Assembly (NCBI GenBank): GCA_021849425.1
Contig: JAJZSY010000018.1
Location: forward strand, 1-55,607
Origin: Pseudomonadota bacterium
GTDB taxonomy: Bacteria > Pseudomonadota > Alphaproteobacteria > Acetobacterales > Acetobacteraceae
Direction: 5' to 3'
DNA: 55,607 nt
In this document: positions 17,859-26,700 of the stretch, piece after piece
How positions within the stretch are numbered: the first letter of the stretch is position 1
How the letters are laid out: each line of letters opens with the position of its first letter
The notes under the pieces: model-generated
Told to the model about the DNA's origin: nothing
Databases searched by the model: none
What the model saw: the letters and a program-made list of their open reading frames with translations, nothing else
Position numbers and translations under genes: made by a program

Positions 17859-18805
17859 CGGCGCTCTCCGGCATCGCGATCCGGCCGGCGGCGCGGCGGG
17901 CGCTGCTCGCCTATCTCATCCTGCTGCTCGTCTATGGCTGCGCCGTCGCGGTCAATCGCGAGTTCCTCGCCTGGGGAACGCTGCGGCTGCAACTCGTGCA
18001 GGCGACCTTTATCGGCCTCATCGCGATCGGCGAGACGCTGGCGATCCTGATCGGCCAGATCGATCTCTCGGTGCCGTGGACGATCACGCTCTCGGCCATC
18101 CTGAGCACCAATCTCGCCTCGGTCTACGGCCATCAGTGGGTCGCCTTCGCGGTCGTCATCATGATCGGCGTCAGCGTGGGATTGCTGAACACGCTCGGCG
18201 TGTTCGTGCTGCGGGTGCACTCGCTGATCTGGACGCTCAGCGTCAACCTGATGCTTCAGGGGATCACGCTGGTCTATACCAATGCGGTCGCGCCCACGAC
18301 CCATATCCCCGGCGCCGCGCGCGCCCTCGCCCTCGGCAATGTGGGGGTCATGCCGGCGGCGTTCCTGGTCTGGATCGCCTGCGGCGGCGCCGCGATCGTG
18401 GCCTTGCGCAGGATGCCGTTCGGCCGCTCGGTCTATGCGATCGGGAACAGCCCGGCGGCATCGCTGCTCTCGGGCGTGCCGGTCGGGCGCGTGCATGCGC
18501 TGGTCTTCATCACCAGCGCGCTCTGCGCGGCCTTCGTGGGGCTGTTGCTGAGCGGCTATGCCTCGCAGGCCTATCTTGGCATGGGCAACGATTATCTGCT
18601 GCCGCCGATCGCCGCCGTGGTCATTGGCGGCACCCGGCTTTCCGGCGGCGACGGCGGCTACGCCGGCAGCATCGCCGGCGCGCTTACCGTTGTTCTGCTT
18701 CAGGCCATCCTGGTGACGCTGAACATTTCCGAGGGCGCGCGCCAGCTGATCTTCGGCGCCATACTTCTCGCGCTGGCGCTGCTGTTCCTGAAGCGCCGGA
18801 CATAG
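17855..18805 (+). CDS. Sugar-type ABC transporter permease 2 (RbsC-like)
   Basis: Second inner-membrane permease, 316 residues, with about 8-10 membrane segments. Family blocks include GLIAIGETLAILIGQIDLSV, VGLLNTLGVFVLRVHSLIWT, and IAAVVIGGTRLSGGDGGYAGS. It is clearly related to but distinct from the preceding permease. The start is GTG 17855 in a GTGA four-base overlap; a longer upstream frame would lie inside the preceding gene. It is the last gene of the cluster and its stop codon abuts copy 2 of the dispersed palindromic repeat. Confidence 0.92.
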   Translation: MTALSGIAIRPAARRALLAYLILLLVYGCAVAVNREFLAWGTLRLQLVQATFIGLIAIGETLAILIGQIDLSVPWTITLSAILSTNLASVYGHQWVAFAVVIMIGVSVGLLNTLGVFVLRVHSLIWTLSVNLMLQGITLVYTNAVAPTTHIPGAARALALGNVGVMPAAFLVWIACGGAAIVALRRMPFGRSVYAIGNSPAASLLSGVPVGRVHALVFITSALCAAFVGLLLSGYASQAYLGMGNDYLLPPIAAVVIGGTRLSGGDGGYAGSIAGALTVVLLQAILVTLNISEGARQLIFGAILLALALLFLKRRT

Positions 18806-18907
18806 AGCGTCATCCGATCAGATGGGGTCATCTGATCGGATAAAGATGCTCTGTTTATCAATATCATGGAGCACTACATCCGATCCGGATGGATCGGAAA
18901 GTGCTCT
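18804..18907. repeat. Dispersed REP-like palindromic element, copy 2
   Basis: Same architecture as the element at 8448-8530: an AGAGCGTC/GATGCTCT palindrome, here enlarged by an extra ATCCGATCAGATGG/TCATCTGATCGGAT arm, then ATCCGATCCGGATGGATCGGAAAGTGCTCT. It starts in the stop codon of permease 2 and ends 12 bases before the stop of the convergent gene. Confidence 0.8.
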
Positions 18908-18919
18908 CGCTCTTCCCGC

Positions 18920-19438
18920 TCAGCGCCCGCCGCGCCCGCCGCCGCCCACGCCACCGCCCCCCATGCCGCCACCGATACCGCCACCCATGCCGGCCCCCAT
19001 GCCGGCCCCCGTGCCGGCACCGATGCCGCCGCCGGACATGCCGGGCGCGCCGCGTGTCTGCGACTGAGTTTGGGTCTGCGCCTGATCGCGGGCCTGGGTC
19101 TGGGCTCTCTCGCGCTCCTGTATCCTCGCGTGTTCGCGTTCGCGATCGCGCTCGCGCTGGCGTTCCTGCTCGCGCGCACGGAGCCGTTCGGTCTCGGCGT
19201 CGGCGCGCTGATGCAGTCGATCCTGCTGACGCTCGCGCAGGCGCTGCTGGTCGAGCAGGCGCTGCTGGTCCTGCGTGCGGGTCTGGTCCAGGGTGCGAAG
19301 CTGATCCTGGGTACGGGTCTGGTCCTGGGCGAAGGCACGGCCGGCGGCGAGCGAGGCCAGGCCCGACGCGGTGAACACGAGCACGGCGCGGCGGGCCGGG
19401 CGGAACGATCCCGCGGGGCGGGGACGATGGATGAACAT
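18920..19438 (-). CDS. Low-complexity Gln/Arg-rich secreted protein with Gly/Met-rich tail
   Basis: Unknown family. The 172-residue product has an N-terminal signal peptide (Arg-rich, then hydrophobic, cleavage probably after AFA at residue 37). Then come about 90 residues almost entirely of Gln, Arg, Asp, Glu, Thr and Leu in short repeats of the RTQDQ/LRERQQ type, likely a long charged helix or coiled coil. A tail of about 45 residues is built of GG(I/M)G and GAGMGAG repeats. The tail corresponds to near-tandem DNA repeats at 18935-19050, so length may vary between strains. It is probably periplasmic; the signal peptide makes translation believable, but no homologue comes to mind. Confidence 0.65.
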   Translation of the reverse strand: MFIHRPRPAGSFRPARRAVLVFTASGLASLAAGRAFAQDQTRTQDQLRTLDQTRTQDQQRLLDQQRLRERQQDRLHQRADAETERLRAREQERQRERDREREHARIQERERAQTQARDQAQTQTQSQTRGAPGMSGGGIGAGTGAGMGAGMGGGIGGGMGGGGVGGGGRGGR

Positions 19439-19582
19439 GGCAACTGGTCTCCTCTGCCTGTGCGCTGCGCTGGCGCGCCCATGGCACGCCGGCGGGCAGA
19501 GGCTAGGCGGCGACAGCTGATCCCCCCTTGATCCAGCGCAAGCAGACCCCCTGCCTGTTTGGACGATGCCCGTCCGGGCTGA

Positions 19583-20032
19583 TCAGCCGCGGGACTGGAG
19601 GTAGCGGCTGAAGGCGTTCAGCGCGATGTCCGACACGTGGTGTTCGATGCCCTCGGCATCGGCCTCGGCGGTTTCGGGCGGCACGCCGACAGCCTTGAGC
19701 AGGGCGACCACCAGCCGGTGCCGGGTGCGCACGCGCTCGGCCAGCGCCTGGCCCGCCTCGGTCAGGAAGACGCCGCGATAGGGTTTCGCGGTGGCCAGCC
19801 CCTCGCGCTTGAGCCGGGCGATGGTCTTCACCGCCGTCGGGTGCGAGACGCCGAGGCGGCGGGCGATGTCGATCGGCCGCGCCTCGCCGTTGATCGCGAT
19901 CAGGTCGGCGATCAGCTCGACATAGTCTTCGAGCACGGCACTCGCCTGCGCCGTGCGCGCCTTGCCGAATCGGCGCGCCTGGGTGGGCTCGGCGGGCAGG
20001 GCGGCGGGCGAGGATTTCACGGCAGCTGGCAT
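19583..20032 (-). CDS. mntR: Manganese-responsive transcriptional regulator MntR (DtxR family)
   Basis: Metal-dependent DNA-binding regulator of manganese uptake or export genes. The 149-residue product has a winged helix-turn-helix (about 45-90; PIDIARRLGVSHPTAVKTIA) and a dimerisation/metal domain. Candidate metal ligands are Asp36 and Glu39 in LEDYVEL, the His in RTRHRLV, and EGIEHH near residue 128. The N-terminal Ala/Pro-rich tail of about 28 residues is typical of proteobacterial MntR. It lies 60 bases downstream of an MFS exporter gene on the same strand and may be co-transcribed with it. Confidence 0.88.
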   Translation of the reverse strand: MPAAVKSSPAALPAEPTQARRFGKARTAQASAVLEDYVELIADLIAINGEARPIDIARRLGVSHPTAVKTIARLKREGLATAKPYRGVFLTEAGQALAERVRTRHRLVVALLKAVGVPPETAEADAEGIEHHVSDIALNAFSRYLQSRG

Positions 20033-20092
20033 CTTGGTCTCCGCATCGGCCCTGCATAGCCGCCCCGGCCGGGAAACGCCAACCGCGCGCGC

Positions 20093-21283
20093 TCAGTGCA
20101 GTTTCGGCAACCAGAGCGCGACAATGCCGAGCGCGGGCAGCACCGCGCAGATCTGGTAGACGGTGGTGATGCTGGTCCAGTCCGCCACCACGCCGAGGCC
20201 GGCGGCACCGAGCCCGGCAAGACCGAAGGCGAGGCCGAAGAACAGGCCGGAGACGGCGCCGACCCGGCCCGGCACAAGCTCGTTGGCATAGACCACGATC
20301 GCGGCGAAGGCCGAGGAGAGGATCAGGCCGATGATGATCGAGAGCACGACGGTCATGGTCTCGCCCGCGTAGGGCAGCGCGAGGGTGAAGGGCAGCACGC
20401 CGAGGATGGAGCCGATGATCACGGTGCGCCGGCCCACCCGGTCGCCGATCGGCCCGCCGATCATGATTCCCGCAGCCGCCGAGGCGAGGAAGATGAACAG
20501 GTCGATCTGCGCGGCCTGCACCTTCAGACCGAAGCGGTGCATCAGGTAGAAGATGTAATAGGAGTTGATGCTCGAGAGATAGACGAATTTCGACATCATC
20601 AGCACGCCGAGCAGGATCAGCGGCACCAGCACCTTGCGCGTATCGAGGTCGGCGGCGGTGAGCGCTGTCCGCTGCCGCGGGCGGGCGTGGCCGCTGGCGC
20701 GGAACCAGTGGCCGAGCGCGGTGAGGATCGCCATGCCGCAAAGCGCGGCGATGGCGAACCAGGCCATGCTCGCCCGCCCGCGCGGCAGGATGAAGAAGGC
20801 CGCGAGCAGCGGGCCGAGCGACTGGCCGAAATTGCCGCCGACCTGGAAGATCGACTGGGCGAAGCCATGCCGGCCGCCGGAAGCGGCACGGGCGATGCGC
20901 GCCGATTCGGGATGGAAGATCGAGGAGCCCATGCCGAGCAGGCAGGCGCCGGCCAGCAGAATGCCGTAGCTCGGCGCGTAGGCGATGGTGACGATGCCGG
21001 ACATCGACAGCGCCATGCCGACCGGCAGCGAATAGGGCAGCGGCCGCGCATCGGTATAGAGGCCGACAAGCGGTTGCAGCAGCGAGCCGGTGGCCTGGTA
21101 GACCAGGGTGATCAGCCCGATCTGCGCGAAATTCAGGTGAAAGCCGCCCTTGAGCAGCGGATAGACCGCCGGCAGCAGGACCTGCAGCATGTCGTTCAGC
21201 ATGTGGCAGATGCTGACGCCGACGAGAACGGCCATGGTGGCGCGGCCGGCGGCCTGCGGGCGGGTCTGGACGGTGGCGCTCAC
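20093..21283 (-). CDS. fsr: MFS transporter, fosmidomycin-resistance (Fsr) type
   Basis: Twelve-helix major facilitator protein of about 396 residues. The blocks HMLNDMLQVLLPAVYPLLK near the start, SSIFHPESARIA, FQVGGNFGQSLGPLLAA and SKFVYLSSINSYYIFYLMHR match the Fsr subfamily of drug/sugar-phosphate exporters. GTG 21283 is preferred over an upstream TTG at 21310 because GGGAG sits eight bases ahead of it. Substrate is unknown. Pairing with mntR raises the possibility of metal-regulated expression but does not show metal transport. Confidence 0.85.
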   Translation of the reverse strand: MSATVQTRPQAAGRATMAVLVGVSICHMLNDMLQVLLPAVYPLLKGGFHLNFAQIGLITLVYQATGSLLQPLVGLYTDARPLPYSLPVGMALSMSGIVTIAYAPSYGILLAGACLLGMGSSIFHPESARIARAASGGRHGFAQSIFQVGGNFGQSLGPLLAAFFILPRGRASMAWFAIAALCGMAILTALGHWFRASGHARPRQRTALTAADLDTRKVLVPLILLGVLMMSKFVYLSSINSYYIFYLMHRFGLKVQAAQIDLFIFLASAAAGIMIGGPIGDRVGRRTVIIGSILGVLPFTLALPYAGETMTVVLSIIIGLILSSAFAAIVVYANELVPGRVGAVSGLFFGLAFGLAGLGAAGLGVVADWTSITTVYQICAVLPALGIVALWLPKLH

Positions 21284-21375
21284 GTGTTTGCTCTCCCGGA
21301 CGAGCTGCAACTATGCCATGAAAATGCGCGCGTGGCCTCTCGCCCGGCGCAATCATGCCATGCTAGCGGAGAGGC

Positions 21376-22710
21376 ATGGTCAAGTTCCGTTTCGCGCCCT
21401 CCCCCACCGGTCATCTGCACGCGGGCAATGCACGCCTTGCGGTGGTCAACGCCCTCGCCGCGCGGGCGATGGGCGGCAGTTTGCTGCTACGCATCGACGA
21501 TACCGACCGCGAGCGCTCGAAGCCGGAATACGAGGCGGGGATCGAGCAGGATCTGCGCTGGCTCGGCATCGCCTGGGACGAGACGGCGCGGCAGTCCGAC
21601 CGGATGGACCGCTACGCGGCGGCGGCCGAGCGGCTGAAGGCGGCGGGGCTGCTCTATCCGTGTTTCGAGTCGGAGGAGGAACTCGCGGCGAAGCGGGCGC
21701 TGCGGGCGAAGCGGCATCTGCCGCCGGTCTATGACCGGGCGATGCTGAGCCTGACGGCCGAGCAGCGGGCGGCGGCGGAGGCGGGCGGCAAGCGGCCCTA
21801 TTTCCGGTTCAAGCTGTCGGACGGGGCGGTGGCGTGGAACGACCTGGTGCTGGGGCGGCGGGAGGTGGCGCTCGGCACCGTATCCGACCCGGTGCTGATC
21901 CGCGCCGACGGCACGCCGCTCTATACCTTCACCTCGGTGGTGGACGATCTGGAGCTGGGGGTGACGCATGTGGTCCGCGGCGAGGATCATGTGACCAACA
22001 CGGCGGTGCAGATCGACCTCATGCGCGCGCTGGAGCCGCGGCGGGCGGTGCCGGCTTTCGGCCATCTGCCGCTGATTTCGGATGTGACGGGCGAAAAACT
22101 GTCGAAGCGGGCGGGCAGCGTTTCGGTGCGGCAGTTCCGGCGCGACGGGATCGAGGCGATGGCGCTGGTGTCGTACCTCGCACGGCTGGGCAGCCGGCGC
22201 GACCCGGAGCCGCTGACGCTGGAGGAGCTGGCCGGGACGTTCGACATTGGCGATTTCTCGCGCGGGGCGCCGCGCTTCGATCCGAAGCAGTTGCTGGCGC
22301 TGAACCGGCGGGTGCTGCATGGGCTGCCGTTCGAGGCGGTGGCCGAGCGCCTGCCCGAGGGGTGCGGCGCAGAATTCTGGATGGCGGTGCGGGGGAATCT
22401 CGACCTGCTGTCGGAAGCGCGGCTGTGGTGGGAGGTGGTGAGCGGCGAGATCGAGACGCCAGCGCTGCCGGAGGCGGCCGCGCTGCTGCAGACGGCGCTG
22501 GAGCTGTTGCCGCCGGAGCCGTGGGACGAGGCGACCTGGAAGGGATGGACCGGGGCGGTGGCGGCGGCGAGCGGGGCGCGGGGCAAGGCGCTGTATCTGC
22601 CGCTGCGGCTGGCGCTGACCGGGGAGAGCCACGGGCCGGAGCTAGCGGCGCTGCTGCCGCTGATCGGCCGGGCGCGAGCCGCGGCGCGCCTGGAGCGCGC
22701 CGCAGGATAA
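21376..22710 (+). CDS. gltX: Glutamate--tRNA ligase (GltX family)
   Basis: Class I aminoacyl-tRNA synthetase, 444 residues. The HIGH-type motif is GHLHAGNAR (residues 12-20), followed by RIDDTDRERSKPEY; the KMSKS-type motif is KLSKR near residue 241. The catalytic domain spans about 1-290 and the helical anticodon-binding domain follows. At 444 residues it is at the short end for GluRS and lacks a zinc cysteine cluster. Alphaproteobacteria often have two GltX copies, one of which favours tRNA-Gln for the amidotransferase route; which of the two this is cannot be settled here. It stands alone and is convergent with the OmpA-family gene. Confidence 0.93.
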   Translation: MVKFRFAPSPTGHLHAGNARLAVVNALAARAMGGSLLLRIDDTDRERSKPEYEAGIEQDLRWLGIAWDETARQSDRMDRYAAAAERLKAAGLLYPCFESEEELAAKRALRAKRHLPPVYDRAMLSLTAEQRAAAEAGGKRPYFRFKLSDGAVAWNDLVLGRREVALGTVSDPVLIRADGTPLYTFTSVVDDLELGVTHVVRGEDHVTNTAVQIDLMRALEPRRAVPAFGHLPLISDVTGEKLSKRAGSVSVRQFRRDGIEAMALVSYLARLGSRRDPEPLTLEELAGTFDIGDFSRGAPRFDPKQLLALNRRVLHGLPFEAVAERLPEGCGAEFWMAVRGNLDLLSEARLWWEVVSGEIETPALPEAAALLQTALELLPPEPWDEATWKGWTGAVAAASGARGKALYLPLRLALTGESHGPELAALLPLIGRARAAARLERAAG

Positions 22711-22725
22711 TCAACGCGATTGGAA

Positions 22726-22775
22726 CGCGCCGCGGGATAATCGGCGCGGCGCCCGCGCCGGAGCGAAACCGGCGC
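22726..22775. terminator. Two adjacent GC hairpins between convergent gltX and OmpA-family gene
   Basis: Perfect 7-bp inverted repeats at 22726-22732/22742-22748 and 22755-22761/22769-22775. No T run follows on either strand, so they may aid termination or mRNA end protection rather than act as intrinsic terminators. Confidence 0.35.
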
Positions 22776-22798
22776 GGGGCCAGCAGGCAGGCGCCCGG

Positions 22799-23488
22799 TC
22801 AGCCGGCGGGGCTGGCGGGAGCGGCGACGTAGATTTCGACGCGGCGGTTGGCGGCACGGCCGGCGGCGGTGGCGTTGCTCGCGACCGGGTTTTGCGGGCC
22901 CATGCCGGAGGTGGCGATGCGCTGCGGCGCGACACCCTGGGCGGTGAGGAACGCCTTCACGCTGTCGGCCCGGTGCAGGGAGAGCGGATAGTTGATCGCG
23001 TTCGAGCCGGTATTGTCGGTATAGCCGATCACCTGGACCGTCTCGGCGGGGTTCTGCGCGAGGCCGCTGGCGAGCTGCCCGAGGATGGGATCGATCCGCG
23101 GGTTGAGATTGGCGCTGCCGGTGGCGAAGCCGGCATTGGCGGGGATGTTGATCTTCAGCCGGTTGTCCGCGGTGCGGCTGACCTGCACCCCGGTGCCCTG
23201 GGCGGTTTGGCTGAGCTGCTGCTGCTGGGCCTGGAGATGCTGGTTCCAGAGATAGCCGCCGAGAGCGCCGGCCGCGGCGCCGCCGGCAGCGCCGATCAGC
23301 GCACCGCGCGCATGGCCGCCGCTGGCCAGCGCGCCGATCAGCGCGCCGCCGGCCGCCCCGAGCAGGGCGCCGCCGGCGGTGTTGGTGACGGCACCATTGC
23401 CCTGGCCCGGTTGCTGGGCGCAGCCGGCAAGCAGGGAGACGGCGATCAGCGCCGAGGCGGTTCGTTTCAGGGACTTCGATCCGGACAT
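22799..23488 (-). CDS. OmpA-family lipoprotein with glycine-zipper segment (YiaD-like)
   Basis: Outer-membrane lipoprotein expected to bind peptidoglycan. The 229-residue product has lipobox LLAGC with lipidation at Cys23. A Gly/Ala-rich zipper (about 38-90, repeating GALIGAAGGA) could insert in the membrane. A Gln-rich linker leads to a C-terminal OmpA domain (about 105-220) with VIGYTDNTGSNAINYPLSLH and AANRRVEIYV. It is distinct from Pal at 3394-3897. It is divergent from pyruvate carboxylase across about 250 bases. Confidence 0.9.
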   Translation of the reverse strand: MSGSKSLKRTASALIAVSLLAGCAQQPGQGNGAVTNTAGGALLGAAGGALIGALASGGHARGALIGAAGGAAAGALGGYLWNQHLQAQQQQLSQTAQGTGVQVSRTADNRLKINIPANAGFATGSANLNPRIDPILGQLASGLAQNPAETVQVIGYTDNTGSNAINYPLSLHRADSVKAFLTAQGVAPQRIATSGMGPQNPVASNATAAGRAANRRVEIYVAAPASPAG

Positions 23489-23737
23489 TGTCTGCTCCTT
23501 GCGCCTGCCGCCATGTCGGGCCGGGGGCCGTGGCCGCCAACGGCTGGGCGCGGCGAAATGGTTAAAGTTTCGTCTTGAACGTGCTTAATGTTCTGTTTCG
23601 TTATTAAAGCATGCGCCGTCAGGAGGAAACCGCCCGTCCCGCGCCGGGTTTTTCGCAGCGCACAAAAACGCCTTGCCCTCGTTGCCGGGAGACCATAGGC
23701 TCGGCTCTTCAAAAAATGACAAGGGAGGCACAGGGCG

Positions 23738-26700
23738 GTGCAGACATTCAGGCGACTGCTGGTGGCGAACCGGTCGGAAATCGCGATCCGGGTGTTCCGG
23801 GCGGCGACCGAGCTGGGGATTACCACGATCGGCGTCTATGCCGAGCAGGACAAGCTGTCGCTGCACCGGTTCAAGGCGGACGAGGCCTATCTGATCGGCG
23901 AGGGGATGGGGCCGATCGAGGCGTATCTGTCGATCGAGGAGGTGCTGCGCGTCGCCGAGGAGGCGAAGGCCGACGCGATCCATCCGGGCTACGGGTTTTT
24001 GTCGGAAAATCCGGAATTCGCCGAGGCCTGCGCGGCGCGGGGGATCGCGTTCATCGGGCCGGCGCCGCAGACGATGCGCACGCTCGGCAACAAGGTGGCG
24101 GCCAGGCAGCTCGCCGAGAGCGTGGGCGTGCCGGTGATGCCGGCCTCCGCACCGCTGCCGCGGGATGCGGCGGAGATCGGGCGGATCGCCGCGGAGATCG
24201 GCTATCCGGTGATGCTCAAGGCCTCCTGGGGCGGCGGCGGGCGCGGGATGCGGCCAATCGAGGGCGCGGAGGGGCTGGCCGAGCAGGTGGAGACGGCGCG
24301 GCGCGAGGCGCTGGCGGCGTTCGGCAATGACGAGGTGTATTTCGAGAAGCTGGTGCGGCGGGCGCGGCATGTCGAGGTGCAGATCCTCGGCGATTCGCAC
24401 GGCAATCTCGTGCACCTGTTCGAGCGGGACTGCACGATCCAGCGGCGGCACCAGAAGGTGATCGAGCGCGCGCCGGCGCCGTATCTCGACGCCGAGACGC
24501 GCGCGGGGCTGTGCGCGGCGGCGCTGGCGATCGGCCGGGCGACCGATTACCGCAACGCAGGCACGGTGGAGTTCCTGCTCGACCGCGAGACCGGGCGGTT
24601 CTATTTCATCGAGGTCAATCCGCGCATCCAGGTGGAGCACACGGTGACCGAGGTGGTGACCGGGCTCGACATCGTGAAGGCGCAGATCCGCATCGCCGAG
24701 GGCGGGCGGATCGGGCGGGCGGACGAGACCGGGATTCCGGCGCAGGAGGCGATCGTGCTCGACGGGCACGCGCTGCAATGCCGGATCACCACGGAAAACC
24801 CGGAGAACAACTTCATTCCGGATTACGGACGGATTTCCGCCTATCGCGGGGCGTTCGGCTTCGGCATCCGCCTCGATGGCGGGACGGCCTATTCCGGCGC
24901 GGTGGTGACACGCTTCTACGACGCGCTGCTGGAGAAGGTGACCGCCTGGGCGCCGACGCCGGAGGAGGCGATCGCGCGGATGGTGCGGGCGATCCGCGAG
25001 TATCGCATCCGCGGGGTGAGCACCAACCTGCCCTTCCTGGAGGCGCTGCTGACGCATCCCGCGTTCCGCGCCGGGGATTACACCACGCGGTTCATCGACA
25101 CCACGCCGGAGCTGTTCGCCCTGCCCCGCCGGCGCGACCGGGCGACACGGCTGCTGCGCTACATCGCCGACGTGACGGTGAACGGGCACCCGGAGACGCG
25201 GGGGCGGCGGCGGCCGGCGGCGAGCGCGCGGCGGCCGGAGGTGCCGCGGCTGGCGGCGGCGCCGGTCGAGGGGACGAAGCAGGTGCTGGAGCGGCTCGGG
25301 CCCGAGGGATTCGCGCAATGGATGCGCGAGCAGACGCGGGTGCTGGTGACCGACACGACGATGCGCGACGCCCACCAGTCGCTGCTGGCGACGCGGATGC
25401 GCAGTTACGACATCGTCGCCGCCTCGCCCGCCTATGCCGCCGGGCTGCCGGGGCTGTTCTCGCTGGAATGCTGGGGCGGGGCGACCTTCGACGTCGCCAT
25501 GCGGTTCCTAACCGAGAGCCCGTGGGAGCGGCTGCGCGAGATCCGCGCAGCGGTGCCGAACATCCTGTTGCAGATGCTGCTGCGCGGGGCGAACGGGGTG
25601 GGCTACACCAATTATCCCGACAACGTGGTGCGGCATTTCGTGCGGCGCGCGGCGGCGGGCGGGATCGACCTGTTCCGCATCTTCGACTGCCTGAACTGGG
25701 TGGAGAACATGCGCGTCGCCATCGACGCGGTGCGCGAAAGCGGGCGGCTCGCCGAGGGGGCGATCTGCTACACCGGCGACATTCTCGACCCGGAGCGGGC
25801 GAAATATTCGCTGAACTACTATGTCGGGCTGGCGAAGGAGCTGGAGGCGGCGGGCTGCCACATCCTCGCGATCAAGGACATGGCGGGGGTGCTGAAACCC
25901 TCGGCGGCGGGCGTGCTGGTGCGGGCGCTGAAGGAGGCGGTGGGGCTGCCGATCCATCTGCACACGCATGACACGTCGGGGATTTCGGCGGCGACGGTGC
26001 TGGCCGCGGTGGAGGCCGGGGTGGACGCGGTGGACGCGGCGATGGACCCGATGTCCGGCCTGACCTCGCAGCCCTGCCTCGGCTCGCTGGTGGAATCGTG
26101 GCGGCATACCGAACGCGACGCCGGGCTCGACCCGGTGGCGATCCGCCGGCTGTCGTTCTACTGGGAGGCGGTGCGGGCGCAGTATGCGGCGTTCGAGAGC
26201 GACCTGCAGTCCGGCGCGTCGGAAGTGTATCTGCACGAGATGCCGGGCGGGCAGTTCACCAACCTGCGCGAGCAGGCGGCCTCGATGGGGCTGGCCGAGC
26301 GCTGGCACGAGATCGCCCGCGCCTATCGCGACGTGAACATGATGTTCGGCGATATCGTGAAGGTGACGCCGTCGTCGAAAGTGGTGGGGGACATGGCGCT
26401 GATGATGGTCAGCCAGGGGCTGTCGGTGGGCGACGTGCTCGACCCGACGCGGGAGATCGCCTTCCCGGCCTCGACCATCGAGATGCTGCGCGGCGATCTC
26501 GGCCAGCCGCCGGGCGGATGGCCGGAGGCGTTGCAGGCGAAGGCGCTGCGCGACGAGGCGGCCTACACCGTCCGCCCCGGCTCGCTGCTGGCGCCGGCCG
26601 ATCTCGACGCGCTGCGCGCCGAGGCGGAGAAGCGGTGCGGCGCAAAGATCGACGAGGACGAGCTGGCCGCCTATGCGATGTATCCGGACGTCTATGCCGC

